Below, piece after piece: positions 11,179 through 22,531 of a DNA stretch of 64,000 nucleotides. Location: NCBI GenBank assembly GCA_030063045.1, contig JAQSEB010000059.1, positions 5,505,690 through 5,569,689 of the forward strand, given 5' to 3'. Below the pieces are notes generated by a model that had not been told where the DNA came from, searched no databases, and saw nothing but the letters and a program-made list of their open reading frames with translations. Source of the stretch: Pratylenchus scribneri. Taxonomy: Eukaryota; Nematoda; Chromadorea; Rhabditida; Pratylenchidae. A program made the translations under genes and the position numbers. How positions within the stretch are numbered: position 1 is the stretch's first letter; each line of letters starts with the position of its first letter.

Positions 11179-14100
11179 TTAAAAACGATTGACTTTCTTC
11201 ATTGTTTTTGGAATTGGTGGAACACGGCTTCCTCCTCCTCCTTCAACAATTCTTTTTGGTGGAAGTGGCGGTGGGGGAGGCGGCGTTGTTGGCAATTTTG
11301 GCGCGGCAATTGTTCGATTTTGCAAAATGGCAGGTCCGGAAATTTTTTTGGAATCTTAAAAAATATAAATTAATTTACAAAATAAATCAAATATTACATG
11401 AAGGAATATGCGTTTTGGGAGAAGAATTTGGCGTAGCCGGAAATACTGTTTTGGGCTCAATCAATGATTTTGCTGCCTCATTTGGATACGGTGAATTTTC
11501 CTAAAATTATTTTAATTTAATTATAATTAATCGAATTAAATGGCTAACTCCTTCCGTCCCCGCCTCCGGATCAATTCCACTGTCACAATGGGTTAACATT
11601 GTTTTAATGCCACCCGTTGCCGAATTAATTGATGAATTTGTGAAATTGGAATTTGATGTAGTCGGCGTTGTGAATGATGGCGATGAATGTTGTTGTTGAT
11701 TATTTAATGGAACATTGGTGGAAGGTGGCACCAAACCAAGGGAATTTGGCCTTTGAATTGGTTTGTTATTCATCAATTCGGCGGCTGCGGCAGTTCTGTC
11801 CAGCGTTGGTGCTTGTGAAGTTGGCCAAGGTAGATCATCGACCACTTTGGTGGTTACGGGGGGCAATTTGCTTCTAGGCAATGGCACCGGTGCCATCTTT
11901 TTACCGGATGTGGGCGGCGGTGGTGGTAACTTAAACATTAAATATTTAAATATCATTTCAATTAAAAAAAACCTTTTGATTTTCTTTCATTGGCACATAT
12001 GAAGGATTTAGGATTAAAGCATTGTGGGGAACGGGCTGAAGAAGTCTTTGAACCAATTCATTTGTACTAAAATAAATTAATATTACTAAATAATGTAATT
12101 TAAATTATTTACCTATTTGTTTGGGATAATGGACTTTCGGATGAACGTGACCGCTGATGTTCAATCCCCGCCGGGGAAAGCAATGAAGGCGACGAAATCA
12201 AATGCCAATTGTGGATTGGAGGATTCACCAAATCCGCAAATGATCGGGTCGGATTTGGTGGTTGATGTGGCGAATGCAAATTCGAATCTGACAGATTTTA
12301 TTTTATTATTTAATTTAAATTAAAATAAACCATTTAAATTGATTGGTTGCTGCATTGAAATTACGGTATTCATTGAAAGTCTCTCTTTTGGGCAATTGGA
12401 CGCCATCGTCGATGCGGATTCAGTTCTGTGCCTTTGACGTTGTTTTTCTGGATTATCCGCATGTTTTCGATATCCTCTTAAAATTATAATTATTTTAGAT
12501 TTAAATTTTAATAAAAACTCACTTTTGAATGTCCAATGTTTTGTTTGCCTTTTTAATAATTCTTAAATATTTTTATAAAATTAAATTATTGCTAATTTTT
12601 TTAATTTACTTTGTTTCTTTTAATTCTGGGATTCGACTGAGATTTGTTTCGGGCAACAGCGCAGCCGCCGGTCGTAAAGGGCATAAATGATAGCATAATT
12701 CATGGTTTGGATGAATGCATTTGGCCGTCTCAATTACTCCATCCGTCGCTGCCATTGCCAAATCATCATCCGCCGAGGTGGAATGCCGTGGAGATGTGCC
12801 AGCAGCACCAAAAATGCGATTCATCCAGCCAAATGGACGCGATCGACGTCTGCTGCTAATTTCGGATGGTGGATCTGGGGTTTCGGGCGATTCTTCCTCC
12901 TCCACTGGAGGAACATAGAAAATACTGTTGGGCATTTCCACATTTGATGACATTGATGTGGACGTTTTCCTTCCACCACCGCTGCGTTGTTTTAATTCAT
13001 TATTGATGGAAATTCGAGATGATGGCGTTTGTGGGCTTTGTGATGATAGTTGTGGTGGACTGACTTGGCGATTGAATAATTCCGGCAAATTCATTTGCTT
13101 TTTTGGATGTTCACGGCCAGAAAGAAGGTCTAAATAAATTAATATAAAAATATAAAATAAATAATTAAAATGAACAAAACACAAAACAACAAACCTCCAC
13201 CAGAACCACTACCACCAACCACCACAAAACCATCCAATGAGGATGAACATGAAGATGACGATGCGGCATTATTCGTTGGATCATTTTGTTGTTGGCTTAT
13301 TTTTGGTCGAAATGCATTCGCCCGATTCAATTTCCTCTCATCATTTGTAATATTCGTATATTCCGCAAATTCCCTCTCTTTGGATTCTTCACTGGACGAA
13401 TTTGAATTGTTGCTGAATTCATCCACAATTATTGCCCTTGATTCTTTTGTTGTAATTTCATCAAAACTTCCTCTTCTCAATTTCTCATCATTTTTTCTTG
13501 TCATTTTTGCTATTTTTGTGATTGCAGCAATTGTCGATTTATGCTGACAATTTTGAATGCAAGCGCATGGGGCCAATGTCAAATAATCATGCCGAAATTT
13601 GCACAAATTACTGCCATTTTTTCGTGTCTAAACAATAAATTATTTTTCAATTAAAATGGAATAAATTTCTACCTCATTTGATGTCAAATTTGTTACTTTA
13701 TTGCAACAATTTTTGGCAGTCACCATTTGTGACCATTTATTGGCCATTGTTGATGTGGATTGTGTCTAAAATAATAATAATAAATTAAATCAATTTAACA
13801 ATTTATTTACATTTTGTTTAAAATTCCTTGGCAGTGTGGAATATCCGGAAGAGTCGTCTTTCCCCTGATAAATCAGCGAATCGTGTGAACGATGATGAAT
13901 TGGTGTTTTCGATTGTTGATTTTCATCTTCTTCCAAATCTACAAAAAACGACAAAACACAATATTTACAGACAAAAACGAACCACCCAAATAATTTATAT
14001 TGATTTATTGTGCAAAAACTCACATCTTATAACCAATAATTTTTCTCGTGAACCGGCCGATCTTCGCTCGCCTTGTGGTGGACTTGCACTTCTCAACCGG

Positions 14101-16370
14101 GCCGAAACATTATGCCGAAAATCTTAATATTTAAATTATTCACACAATTTAATAAATACTGGTTTTCACCTGATGGTGCACCGATGCTCTCTTTATTATA
14201 TTTTAGCTTCTTCTGCCTTTTGGCCGGTGTTGGCGGATATAGAGAAGCCAGCTTTTTGATCATTCCACCAATTTTTTGGTCAACGCCCAATCTTTCCATG
14301 AACATCACTGCCTCATACAGTGGAATTGTGATGGATTTTCCTTCCGAACATTCCTTGCTCAAATTCTCCAAATCAACCTCAAAATCCGAGGAATTCATCG
14401 ATTTTTGATCGTCCAAATTTTCATCTTGTAATATCTAAATATTTATTTAATTAATTAATTAATGATAAATATAATCCAAACCCATTTATAATCATTTTCC
14501 ACGCTTTGTTCTGCCTCTTCCAATTGGATCAAAACTTCGGAAATTGACGGCCGTTCTTCGGGTTTTTTGCGCCAACATTGCTCAAATATACTCCGCAAAT
14601 TTTGTGGTAAATCCGGTGGCAAGGGCAAAGTTTCACTTTTATAAATAATCTAAATAGATTTAATAATTTTAGTGAATTTAATTTAAAACTTACAGCGCTG
14701 ATGATTGTTTGCAATTCGCAGTTTTTAAAAGGCACTTTTCTTGAGAATATTTCCCAAAGCAACATTCCTTAAAAAGTAAATTAAATGTAAATTAAATATT
14801 TATTTGATTATTTTTACCAAATGACCAAACATCGGATGATTTGGAAAAATCTCGGTCTTTGATTACTTCTGGTGGCATCCAAAGCAATGAACCGGCACAA
14901 CTGTCCCTTTTCACACTTAAACTCCTCGAAACATTGAAATCTGAAAAATATTAAAATTATTAATTTAATTTTGGAAGGGGAAAACCTGCTAATTTGAGTG
15001 TTAACAAATCAATGCGTAAACCATTGCATTTTCGGCAAAGTCCATTTTGACGATAATTTGTTACCTTAAAAATAGAAATATTTCCGTTTTTCTAACAAAA
15101 TGGACACTTACAATTTTCCAACTTTCATTTTCTAATCCACATTCACATGGAATTTCCTTTATAAGAACTAAAAATAACATAAAATTTGAATAGATTTAAT
15201 AGTCAAAAATATTTTACCATTTTCAGCTTTGAGATCGGCATAAACTAAATTTAACATTATTTAAATGTAAAGATGAATTGTAACAAACGCAATGGATCCT
15301 CTCTCGAATGAAGATGTTGAATTGCCTCACCAACTTGTCTTGCCCAATAAATCACCGTAAAAACATCAGACGAAGTCATTTTTCGTCCCAAAGTGAAAAG
15401 TGTTCCACCTTAAATCATAAAAATTAAACAAATTTTTTACATTTTTGAAAACCTTCACAAAGTTCTAACACAATAAACAGAGGATTCAGTGAAAGGCCGT
15501 GGAAGCCAACAATATTTTTATGTGTCATCCGTGAAAGGATCAATGCTTCCCGAGTAAGTGCTATTAATGTTTTCGGATGATTATATATTGAATATATAAA
15601 TTTACTTTCACGGTCTCGATCTGAATTCGCTCTTGACACTTTCAATGCAACTTCCTATAAATAATTTTGAGTAATTTATCGTAAAATTTAATTGACCTGG
15701 CTTTTATAATATCCGAGAAAAACATCAGCAAACCCACCCGAGCCCAACAATTTTGGTGTCCTTTGAACCTCTTCTGAATTTATTATTGATGGTTGCGTCC
15801 CAACGAGAACCACCTAAAAATTGAATTTGTAAAATGGAAATAAAAAGGAACCAACATAATTTTTCGGAATCATTCCCTTCCGGTTATCAACTTTTGCCAA
15901 AACCCAACCAGCTTCACCACTTAAAAATTAAGTATTAAACGAAATGCTATGGTTTAAATTACCATTCTTCTTTGATAATTTCCACCACCGAACCATGTCG
16001 CAATGATCTAATTATTTGGAGTAGATTAATTATATTTTCGTTTAATTTACAATTCATCTTGTTCCTTTGCCTGATAATCACAACAAACTGTGCCATAACG
16101 TTGTAGTTGCTTTCGTATCCGAACTATAAATTAATTTTGTTTGAGATTTTAATTAAAATGTAAATTAACCTGGTCCTTCTCGCTGAACATCCAGGCTTTC
16201 ATATTCATGTGGTTTTATTGGAATTGGATGTTTAATTTTATTCTTCTCCATTTCTTAAGTTAAAAAAATATGAAGTTGATTGCTTAATTTTTACCCTTAT
16301 TTTTGACATTCACATAAGATTTTGCTGTTAAATTTCGATAATATTCATTAGATATCAAATTATCAGTCAT
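11179..16370 (-). CDS. mlk-1: Mixed-lineage kinase (MAP3K): SH3 + kinase + long disordered tail
   Basis: A MAP kinase kinase kinase of the MLK type, acting upstream of JNK/p38 modules. The start is the ATG at 16368-16370 (MTDNLISNEYYRNLTAKSY). Next comes an SH3 domain, YGTVCCDYQAKEQDELSLR to WVLAKVDNRKGMIPKNYV. The kinase domain has the glycine loop LLGSGGFADVFLGYY, the VALKVS lysine, REALILSRMTHKNIVGFHG, the catalytic loop YADLKAEN, and SLLWMPPEVIKDRDFSKSSD followed by VWSFGMLLWEIFSRKVPF. The catalytic loop has Y where most kinases have HR, the metal-binding motif reads DFN instead of DFG, and the two are separated by an insertion with CECG and CRKCNG pairs. The tail (14.4-11.2 kb) is serine- and proline-rich (RSRPFGWMNRIFGAAG, LPPPPPTSGKK, PPPPPPLPPKR), suiting SH3 or WW partners. 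I saw no CRIB motif. The stop is TAA at 11179-11181. Exon joins in the tail are approximate. Confidence 0.85.
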
Positions 16371-16927
16371 ATCATATAGCTAGGAAAATTGAAATTTAAG
16401 TTTACTCACTATTAAGATAAGTCTTAATGAAAGAAAAACCATTTTCTGTCGACAAAATTACATTCTTTTTTATAAACTAGATAAGCTTATAAATGTTTGG
16501 GAAGTGATTTTCATCTTCAACTGCTCTGAAGACTTGGAAGTTAGCTTGATTTTTCCTTGGCTAACTTGACTTGTATAAGAAGCTAAAGCAAACGTAAAGA
16601 AACAAGAAAGCGGAAAGCCTAATCTTTGTTTCTTTTTATCCTATATTTATCATTAATCTCAGTTTTTGGATAATTTGTCATCAATTTTGACAAATGATCC
16701 ATTTTATTTCTTGCATGCCATGCATCTGTCATGATATGATCATGCAACAAAATTGTTGCTTTTTCCAATTCCGTATCCTTGTCCGTGTGTCATTCATGCT
16801 TGTCATTTGCAGTTCATATTTCATTTTAAAATTTCATTGCACATGCACACATCAAAATCAATCATTTTTTGTTGTTTAAAATGATTTAGAATTTTTTTCC
16901 AATTATTAATTATCATACATATTTGGA
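16371..16927. other. Divergent intergenic region
   Basis: AT-rich spacer between the 5' ends of the MLK gene (-) and the small gene at 16928 (+). It probably holds both promoters; I recognise no specific site. Confidence 0.5.
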
Positions 16928-17487
16928 ATGGCTGCTGGACCAAGTCAAGGAACTATATCACCACCGTTATCAACTACTTCGTCGACTTTGAGCAAATTCA
17001 TGGACCGCTTACGTTGGCTCAATTCGTAAGTGAAATCGAAGCATTAACCGGCACTAATGTTGTAACGGTAAGGTCTATCTAAATTCAAAGAAGTCTTAAT
17101 CTCAAATTATAGTTGACCACCGGTCCTCGCGCTCTTTTGATTTATCTTCGCAATGCTCAACAGCCAGTGGTTGATACGACTCTCATCGTGAATGTTGCTG
17201 TCAATGAACGTTACGCTCATGCCATCAGAGATGCTGAGATTAAAAGCGCGCAGAATTTGCAAGATGGGCGCAATAAAGTCAGTCCGAAGAAACCCGAGTT
17301 TGGTCCGAACAATTCAATTTATTTTGCTGTAAACTTATATTTTTACAACTAGGTTTTAATCAATTTATGTTTTTATAGGCTGTTTGTGAGGACAATGAAA
17401 CATACACAATATCGGTATGTCTTGAAATACATTTCAAAATTTTTATTAAAACAATTTTAGTGGGCTCCGAGGGCTCCGGGTCAGTGA
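16928..17487 (+). CDS. Small protein of unknown function, possible paralogue of the 35.5-kb gene
   Basis: I do not recognise the family. The reading LTLAQFVSEIEALTGTNVV (about 17010-17070) is followed by an intron and TGPRALLIYLRNAQQPVV, VAVNERYAHAIRDAEIKSAQ and FGPNNSIYFA, then a small exon CEDNETYTIS and WAPRAPGQ before TGA 17485-17487. The pattern (T)LAxFVxxIExL, then YLR, then a TI..P....GQ ending resembles the minus-strand gene at 35520-36113 (MTLAEFVQHIEQL; YYLRG; VFTIRGVPGHRQ). The start is unsure: the ATG at 16928 opens a different frame that ends at a TAA lying within a good splice donor (GTAAGT), so exon 1 may be mis-set or the gene may carry a small frame error. Confidence 0.45.
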
Positions 17488-17857
17488 AGAAAAGAAGTGT
17501 GCCCGAGAAGGAAATAGATGGACCGCATGTTAATTTATCAAATCTCTTCTTTTATTGATTTGTTGCATTGAAATAAAGTTATTTTAATTTTGTTATGAAT
17601 TATCTAAATTTTTAATTCATTTGCTATATTTATATTGCCATAGTTAGTTGGTTCTATTCAGCATATTGCCTATAATGTGTTAACAAAAATATTGGTTTGG
17701 ACAAATCTCCATCATTCTGATTTTGAAGAATTAGTCAGCAACTTGTATTAAGACGTACTTATTGCTTTTTCCCCTAATACCCACCCGCCTTGTTATACAA
17801 AAAATGGAAATTAAATTTTATTTTGAAAGATAAAACAATTTTAAACAATATTTAATA
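17488..17857. other. Intergenic between convergent genes
   Basis: 3'-flank sequence of the unknown gene (+) and the TSR3-BUD32 gene (-). It contains an AATAAA-type signal on the plus strand near 17570. I see nothing else. Confidence 0.5.
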
Positions 17858-19698
17858 TCATCCAATCATTTCTCTCTTCCTTCCTCTTTTTCGTACTCCC
17901 TTTAACTTTGCTAAAATTGCATTTGCATCCCCATTTCGATTATATGATTCCAAAGTGGCCTCTATGAGAATATCCACTCCAGCATGTGAACTATAAAGTA
18001 CTGAAATGTTTTTAATAATGATTTGAATATTTGACCAACCTTTTTACAGCCCGCTCCATAACATAAAGATCCACGGCTTTATCTTCGGGTTTAATTGAAA
18101 ATTGGGATAAGCCAAAATCAATAATTGCCAATTCAAATTCACCATCCCAGTTCTGTTAATAAAATTCCATATGAAAAATAAAATAAAGCTTACTTCATCG
18201 GTTGTGGATGGTGGTTTTATAATATTAACCAAAAAATTGGATGTGGTCAAATCACCGTGAACCAATCCAGCAAAATGCATTTTATGTAGAATGGCACCGA
18301 GCTGATTTCCAAACAATGTTAACATTTTCTAAAAGTATAAGTGAATTAATTATTAATAAAATAAATTACGTTGAATTCTTCCTTTGATTTTATTATTTTT
18401 TGTTGTTCATCAATAAAAATTTTGGCAGATCTTGCTTTCCGGTTTTCATGGATTGAATTAATTTGTTCATAAACAATTTCATTTTTGTGAAGATTCACAA
18501 AATAAACCGCCGGTACGCGTACTCCAATCTAAATTGTTAATTTAAAATAGAAATTTATATTCATTCTTACGTCTTGACATTTTATTATTGCTTTTAATTC
18601 TGCCCTAATTCGTTCTTTGCTGAGTTTTTCATCCAATTCTTTATGTCGATATTTCTTTGAGAATCTCTGCTTTAAAATTGCTGGACGCTTGAGAAATGTG
18701 CAATCATAAAGCCGAGCTTCTGCTCCTTGGAAGAATGGATGATCATCACGAGTATAGAGGAATTGTTCCCCCTCTTCTTCTTCGTCCAATGATGAATGTT
18801 CTGCTGATTGGTCATCGTTGACATTAACTAAAATAAAATTTACTTATTTGATTAATAATTGCGATAAACCTTCTTTGGTAATTTCTTCATTTTCTTCATC
18901 ATCGCTGCTTGTTGGTGGTAATGGAAAATCATCCTCCGCTCTTCTTTGGTCCGCTTCAGCCTGCATATTTTCCATAATTTTTTCTTGCGATTTAATTATT
19001 TCTGCACCATTAGAGCACTAAAATATAAAACAATTTATTGAATGATTTTAATTTTACCTTTGAATATAAAGACAATGCCTCCCGATTCAATTCGAAGAAA
19101 TTTTCGCCCCATTTGAAACACTTCAACAATTTTCTGGCCGCTTCTTCGTAACCAATAATGTAAAGACCGGAAGCCAATGCCTCAGCGCTAAAATTTAATG
19201 CAAATAAATTATAAAAAAACCCAAAAAATACCAATTCAATTTGCATGGCATTCCATAATTTGTTGGATTGGCTGCCAACAAAAAAGGCAGTAAACGTTGT
19301 TGAGCAGCCTGAAAAATTCACCATAAATGAATTAATAATGAATAAAATACTTTTGCTTTATGCATTGGTGTTTGCTCCAATTGATTCCATGAACAATCAA
19401 CAACGGCTAATCCCTTTGAAATGATCAACTCCGTATCCGCTGGAGATAGGGCCATTGTTGCCGTTGGTGACAGCAAAATGCCCGGAAAGCGTTGGCCCAG
19501 CTTTTGTTTTCGAATCATTCCAAGGCGGCAAAGTTTACGGCCAGAGCATCGTTTCGGGTCACATTGCTCAAAATCAAACATTGATAAAGTGCAAGGCATC
19601 TTAAATATCAATCCCTAAAAACATTTAATCAATAATTATAATTGTACCTCATTATCAATGTGCTTGTCTTGATTCATCATTGTATTATCTAACTCCAT
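17858..19698 (-). CDS. TSR3-BUD32 fusion: rRNA acp-transferase joined to KEOPS kinase
   Basis: Two normally separate proteins lie in one continuous frame. The N-terminal half, from ATG 19696-19698 (MELDNTMMNQDKHIDNE), is TSR3, which adds the aminocarboxypropyl group to 18S rRNA: MFDFEQCDPKRCSGRKLCR, GQRFPGILLSPTATM, GLAVVDCSWNQLEQTP, RLLPFLLAANPTNYGMPCK, AEALASGLYIIGYEEAA and FKWGENFFELN. An acidic linker (ADQRRAEDDFPLPPTSSDD, then ENEEITKE) splices in frame to VNVNDDQSAEHSSLDEEEE. That leads into BUD32/PRPK, the kinase of the KEOPS tRNA t6A complex: FFQGAEARLYDC, FLKRPAILKQRFSKKYRH, VHGDLTTSNFLV, IIDFGLSQFSIKPEDKAVD, LYVMERAV, and the C-terminal KLKGVRKRGRKREMIG before TGA 17858-17860. The exon entering the kinase has no in-frame ATG before the catalytic lysine, so independent translation of the kinase looks impossible from this exon. 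Both halves keep their key motifs. A cDNA would settle whether one mRNA is made. Confidence 0.85.
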
Positions 19699-19864
19699 TG
19701 ATTGCAAAAATATTATGAATATAAAAAATTACAATATTTATAAAATAATGATTTGATGGTTTGGAACCATTTATAACCTTTTTATAAATAATTATCAAAA
19801 AGTAATTTAATTTATAAAAAATTAATCATCAATAAAAATAATAAAATTAAATAAAAACATCAGA

Positions 19865-22141
19865 TTATTCAATTGGACTTTTCCGTTCAATCTTTATTGT
19901 AATTCGTCCGCTGCTTGAATTTTTTGAATCATCCTTCTCTTTTCTTTTTGGCGATGAACGTCGATGCGATGTTTCTTCCTAAATGAATAATTAATATTGT
20001 TTTAAATTATTTTAAATTACCTTTTCTCTTTCACTGCTTCGTCTTTCCGATTTAATCAATTTTTCCTTTTTGGCGCTTGGAGATCGATGCGATGATTTAT
20101 GCTTTTCCTTTTTCTCCTTCTCTTTCTTCTTTTTCCCTTCTTTATGTTCGCGGTCTTTTCGTTTATCCTCTTTATGTCTAAATTAATAATAAATGACTCA
20201 TAAATTAATAAATTAATGCAAATTAACCTTCTACTACTGGCAGATGGACTTCGACTCTTTGAACGCGATCGACGCCTTTTCCGATGAGTTGGGGTTGAAT
20301 CACTTTCACTTAAAATATTCCAATTAATAAATTAATCTTAAATAATTTTCACTTACGAATCCGAACTTCGATCATCCGACCGAAACATTCCTCTGATGCC
20401 CCCTCCTTTGTACCGATCATGGAAACGACCGCCAAATCCACCACCGCCACCAAAATGTGGACGAAAAGATGGTTGGAATAATGAAGATGGGCGAGAAGAA
20501 AATGATGATGATTGGTGCAATGAAGAATGAATTCCCGTTCCCGGGGCAAATGATGAAGCTGCCGATGAGAATGAAGACTGTGTCGGTTGATTGAAGGGAA
20601 ATTGACTGCAAATTTACAAATTAAATTTTTTATTTAACTAATTTTTACCCTGCTGTTGGAGGAGGCAGCGAAAAATCGATTCTCGGTATTGGCGGAGGCA
20701 ATCCCGAAATTCCACCAATTCCCGGTGGAAGGTCGGATACGCCTGGTGGGCCTTCCTCTTCCATTCCTGGAGGCAAATCGACATTGGCTTTAATTTGGGG
20801 AATTAATTAATTTTATAAAAAATTAGTTCTAAACCATTTGTTGGTTTTTGAACAATCGAAGGTTGAGGAGCTGGTTGTTGAATTGCTGCGGTTGGTTGCG
20901 CCTGACTGGAAATTGGCAAAGGCGGAGGAATGGCCGGATCAAAACTTGGTGGTGGTTTTGTGAAATCTTTAAAAATTATTCATTATTTTTATTTATACAA
21001 AATATGTACCAATAATATTAATTGGTTGTGGTGCGGTTGTTGGCGGTGCATTGTTCGCTGTTGCAATGTTCAGTGGTGGAGGTGTTTTCGTTTGCGGAGA
21101 TTGAATTGGAGTATTATTCCCTCCCGTTTCGAGTTCCAATTTGTTATATGAAGATAAAACCTTTAAAAAAGCATTTAATTAATTATTAACAAACCCATAA
21201 AACTTACATCCGAAGATTCTTGACGTGTTAAAATCCCAGTGTCACTAATCACAGTACGGATTATTGGAATTGGATTGGCCATTGGATTTGTCTAAAAAAT
21301 TCACAAATTATTTAGATTAACAATAAATTAATTAATTTAGTTACTTTTTCACCCGCCGTTGCTGTATTCGATGCACCAAATGTGGGTGGTGGTTTGCTCA
21401 AATCGACCACAATTTTCTGCACATTTTGTTGTTTGGTGGAATCTTGCCCTCCTCCTCCTAATATATTTAGTAATTGTCTGCTGCCTCCAGAATAAGTAGT
21501 AGTCAAACCCAATTGCGCTGATCCAGTGAGTTGAATATTCGATAAAATTGCTTTGTTAATTGCATCTTGATCGGACCCAAATTCTTGGCGTAATTTCCTT
21601 TGCCTCTCACAATATTGGTTCCATAATTCTGAATTGACGAGGATATCGTTTAATTGACCATATTAAAAACTACAAACCTTCATTGAAGCCATAATTAAAA
21701 TAGTCAGTTATATCAGCACCAGGTTTACGCCTTAAAATGATTTAAATTATTTACAAAATGATTGTTACCATGGTTTATCGTCGAGTGTGGCCAAATCCAA
21801 ATCATAAATTGGAGTGCCATCTTTCAATGTGGGATTCGCATCCAAATCAATATTCCCGTTGACAGCGCCCGTCCTGTGCTTATTTTGATATGGCAATGGC
21901 AATCCAGTATTAATTTCTCCAATTATAACATTGTAATCGTCTTCATCGCTTTCATCGTCATTCAAAAAATCCGGTCGTTCATTGGTTTTTTCAACAACAT
22001 CATCTTTAATATCCAAATATTAATGAAATCATTGCTTAATAAATTACCTGCTAAATGAAGCTCATTGTTATCTTCAATTCCATCTGCACTGGTTTCATTT
22101 TGTTCCATCATTTCGTTAATTTGTGAATTTATTGTTTCCAT
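19865..22141 (-). CDS. FIP1L1: FIP1-like pre-mRNA polyadenylation factor
   Basis: A component of the cleavage and polyadenylation specificity factor that links poly(A) polymerase to the complex in the nucleus. The N-terminal part is acidic (DFLNDDESDEDDYNVIIGE) and includes DLDLATLDDKPW. The defining Fip1 motif follows across an intron: RRKPGADITDYFNYGFNE then ELWNQYCERQRKLRQEFG. Next are a proline-rich region (GMEEEGPPGVSDLPPG, LPPPIPRIDFSLPPP), a glycine/arginine stretch (HFGGGGGFGGRFHDRYKGGG) and a C-terminal RS/lysine-rich tail (THRKRRRSRSKSRSPS, KKKKEKEKKEKHKSS) ending ERKSPIE. I chose the ATG at 22139-22141; the upstream codons in this frame use TTG. The domain order matches animal FIP1. 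It lies about 390 bp downstream of HMG-CoA synthase on the same strand. Confidence 0.9.
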
Positions 22142-22531
22142 TTGATTCTCCAATTATTCAATCATTTTTTAAACAAAAGAAATAAATCAATAAATATATT
22201 CATGCGTTTATAAACACAATTAAAAAACATTTATTCATTAAATATTCCAAAATTTTATTTATTAGTGCTTTAATAAATTATTAAGCATATCTCAGTTGGA
22301 AGGAAAACTATAAAATTTTTGAAGGCAGCCAGCAATGAAAATAACAAATTGAAAAGATTTAGTAATGTAAAATTTCTGATGATGAGCTCTCTGATGAATG
22401 TGAAGAAGAATAAGCATAAATATTGAGTTTCGAATGTTTTGTTTATGTTAAATAGGAGGGAAGATTATATAATTGTTGAATGCCCTAGGCATTTATTTGT
22501 AAAAATTGTTAAATAAATCTTCCTTCCTTCA
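22142..22531. other. Intergenic between co-directional genes
   Basis: AT-rich spacer between the FIP1 start and the HMG-CoA synthase stop, both on the minus strand. I see no gene in it. Confidence 0.5.
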
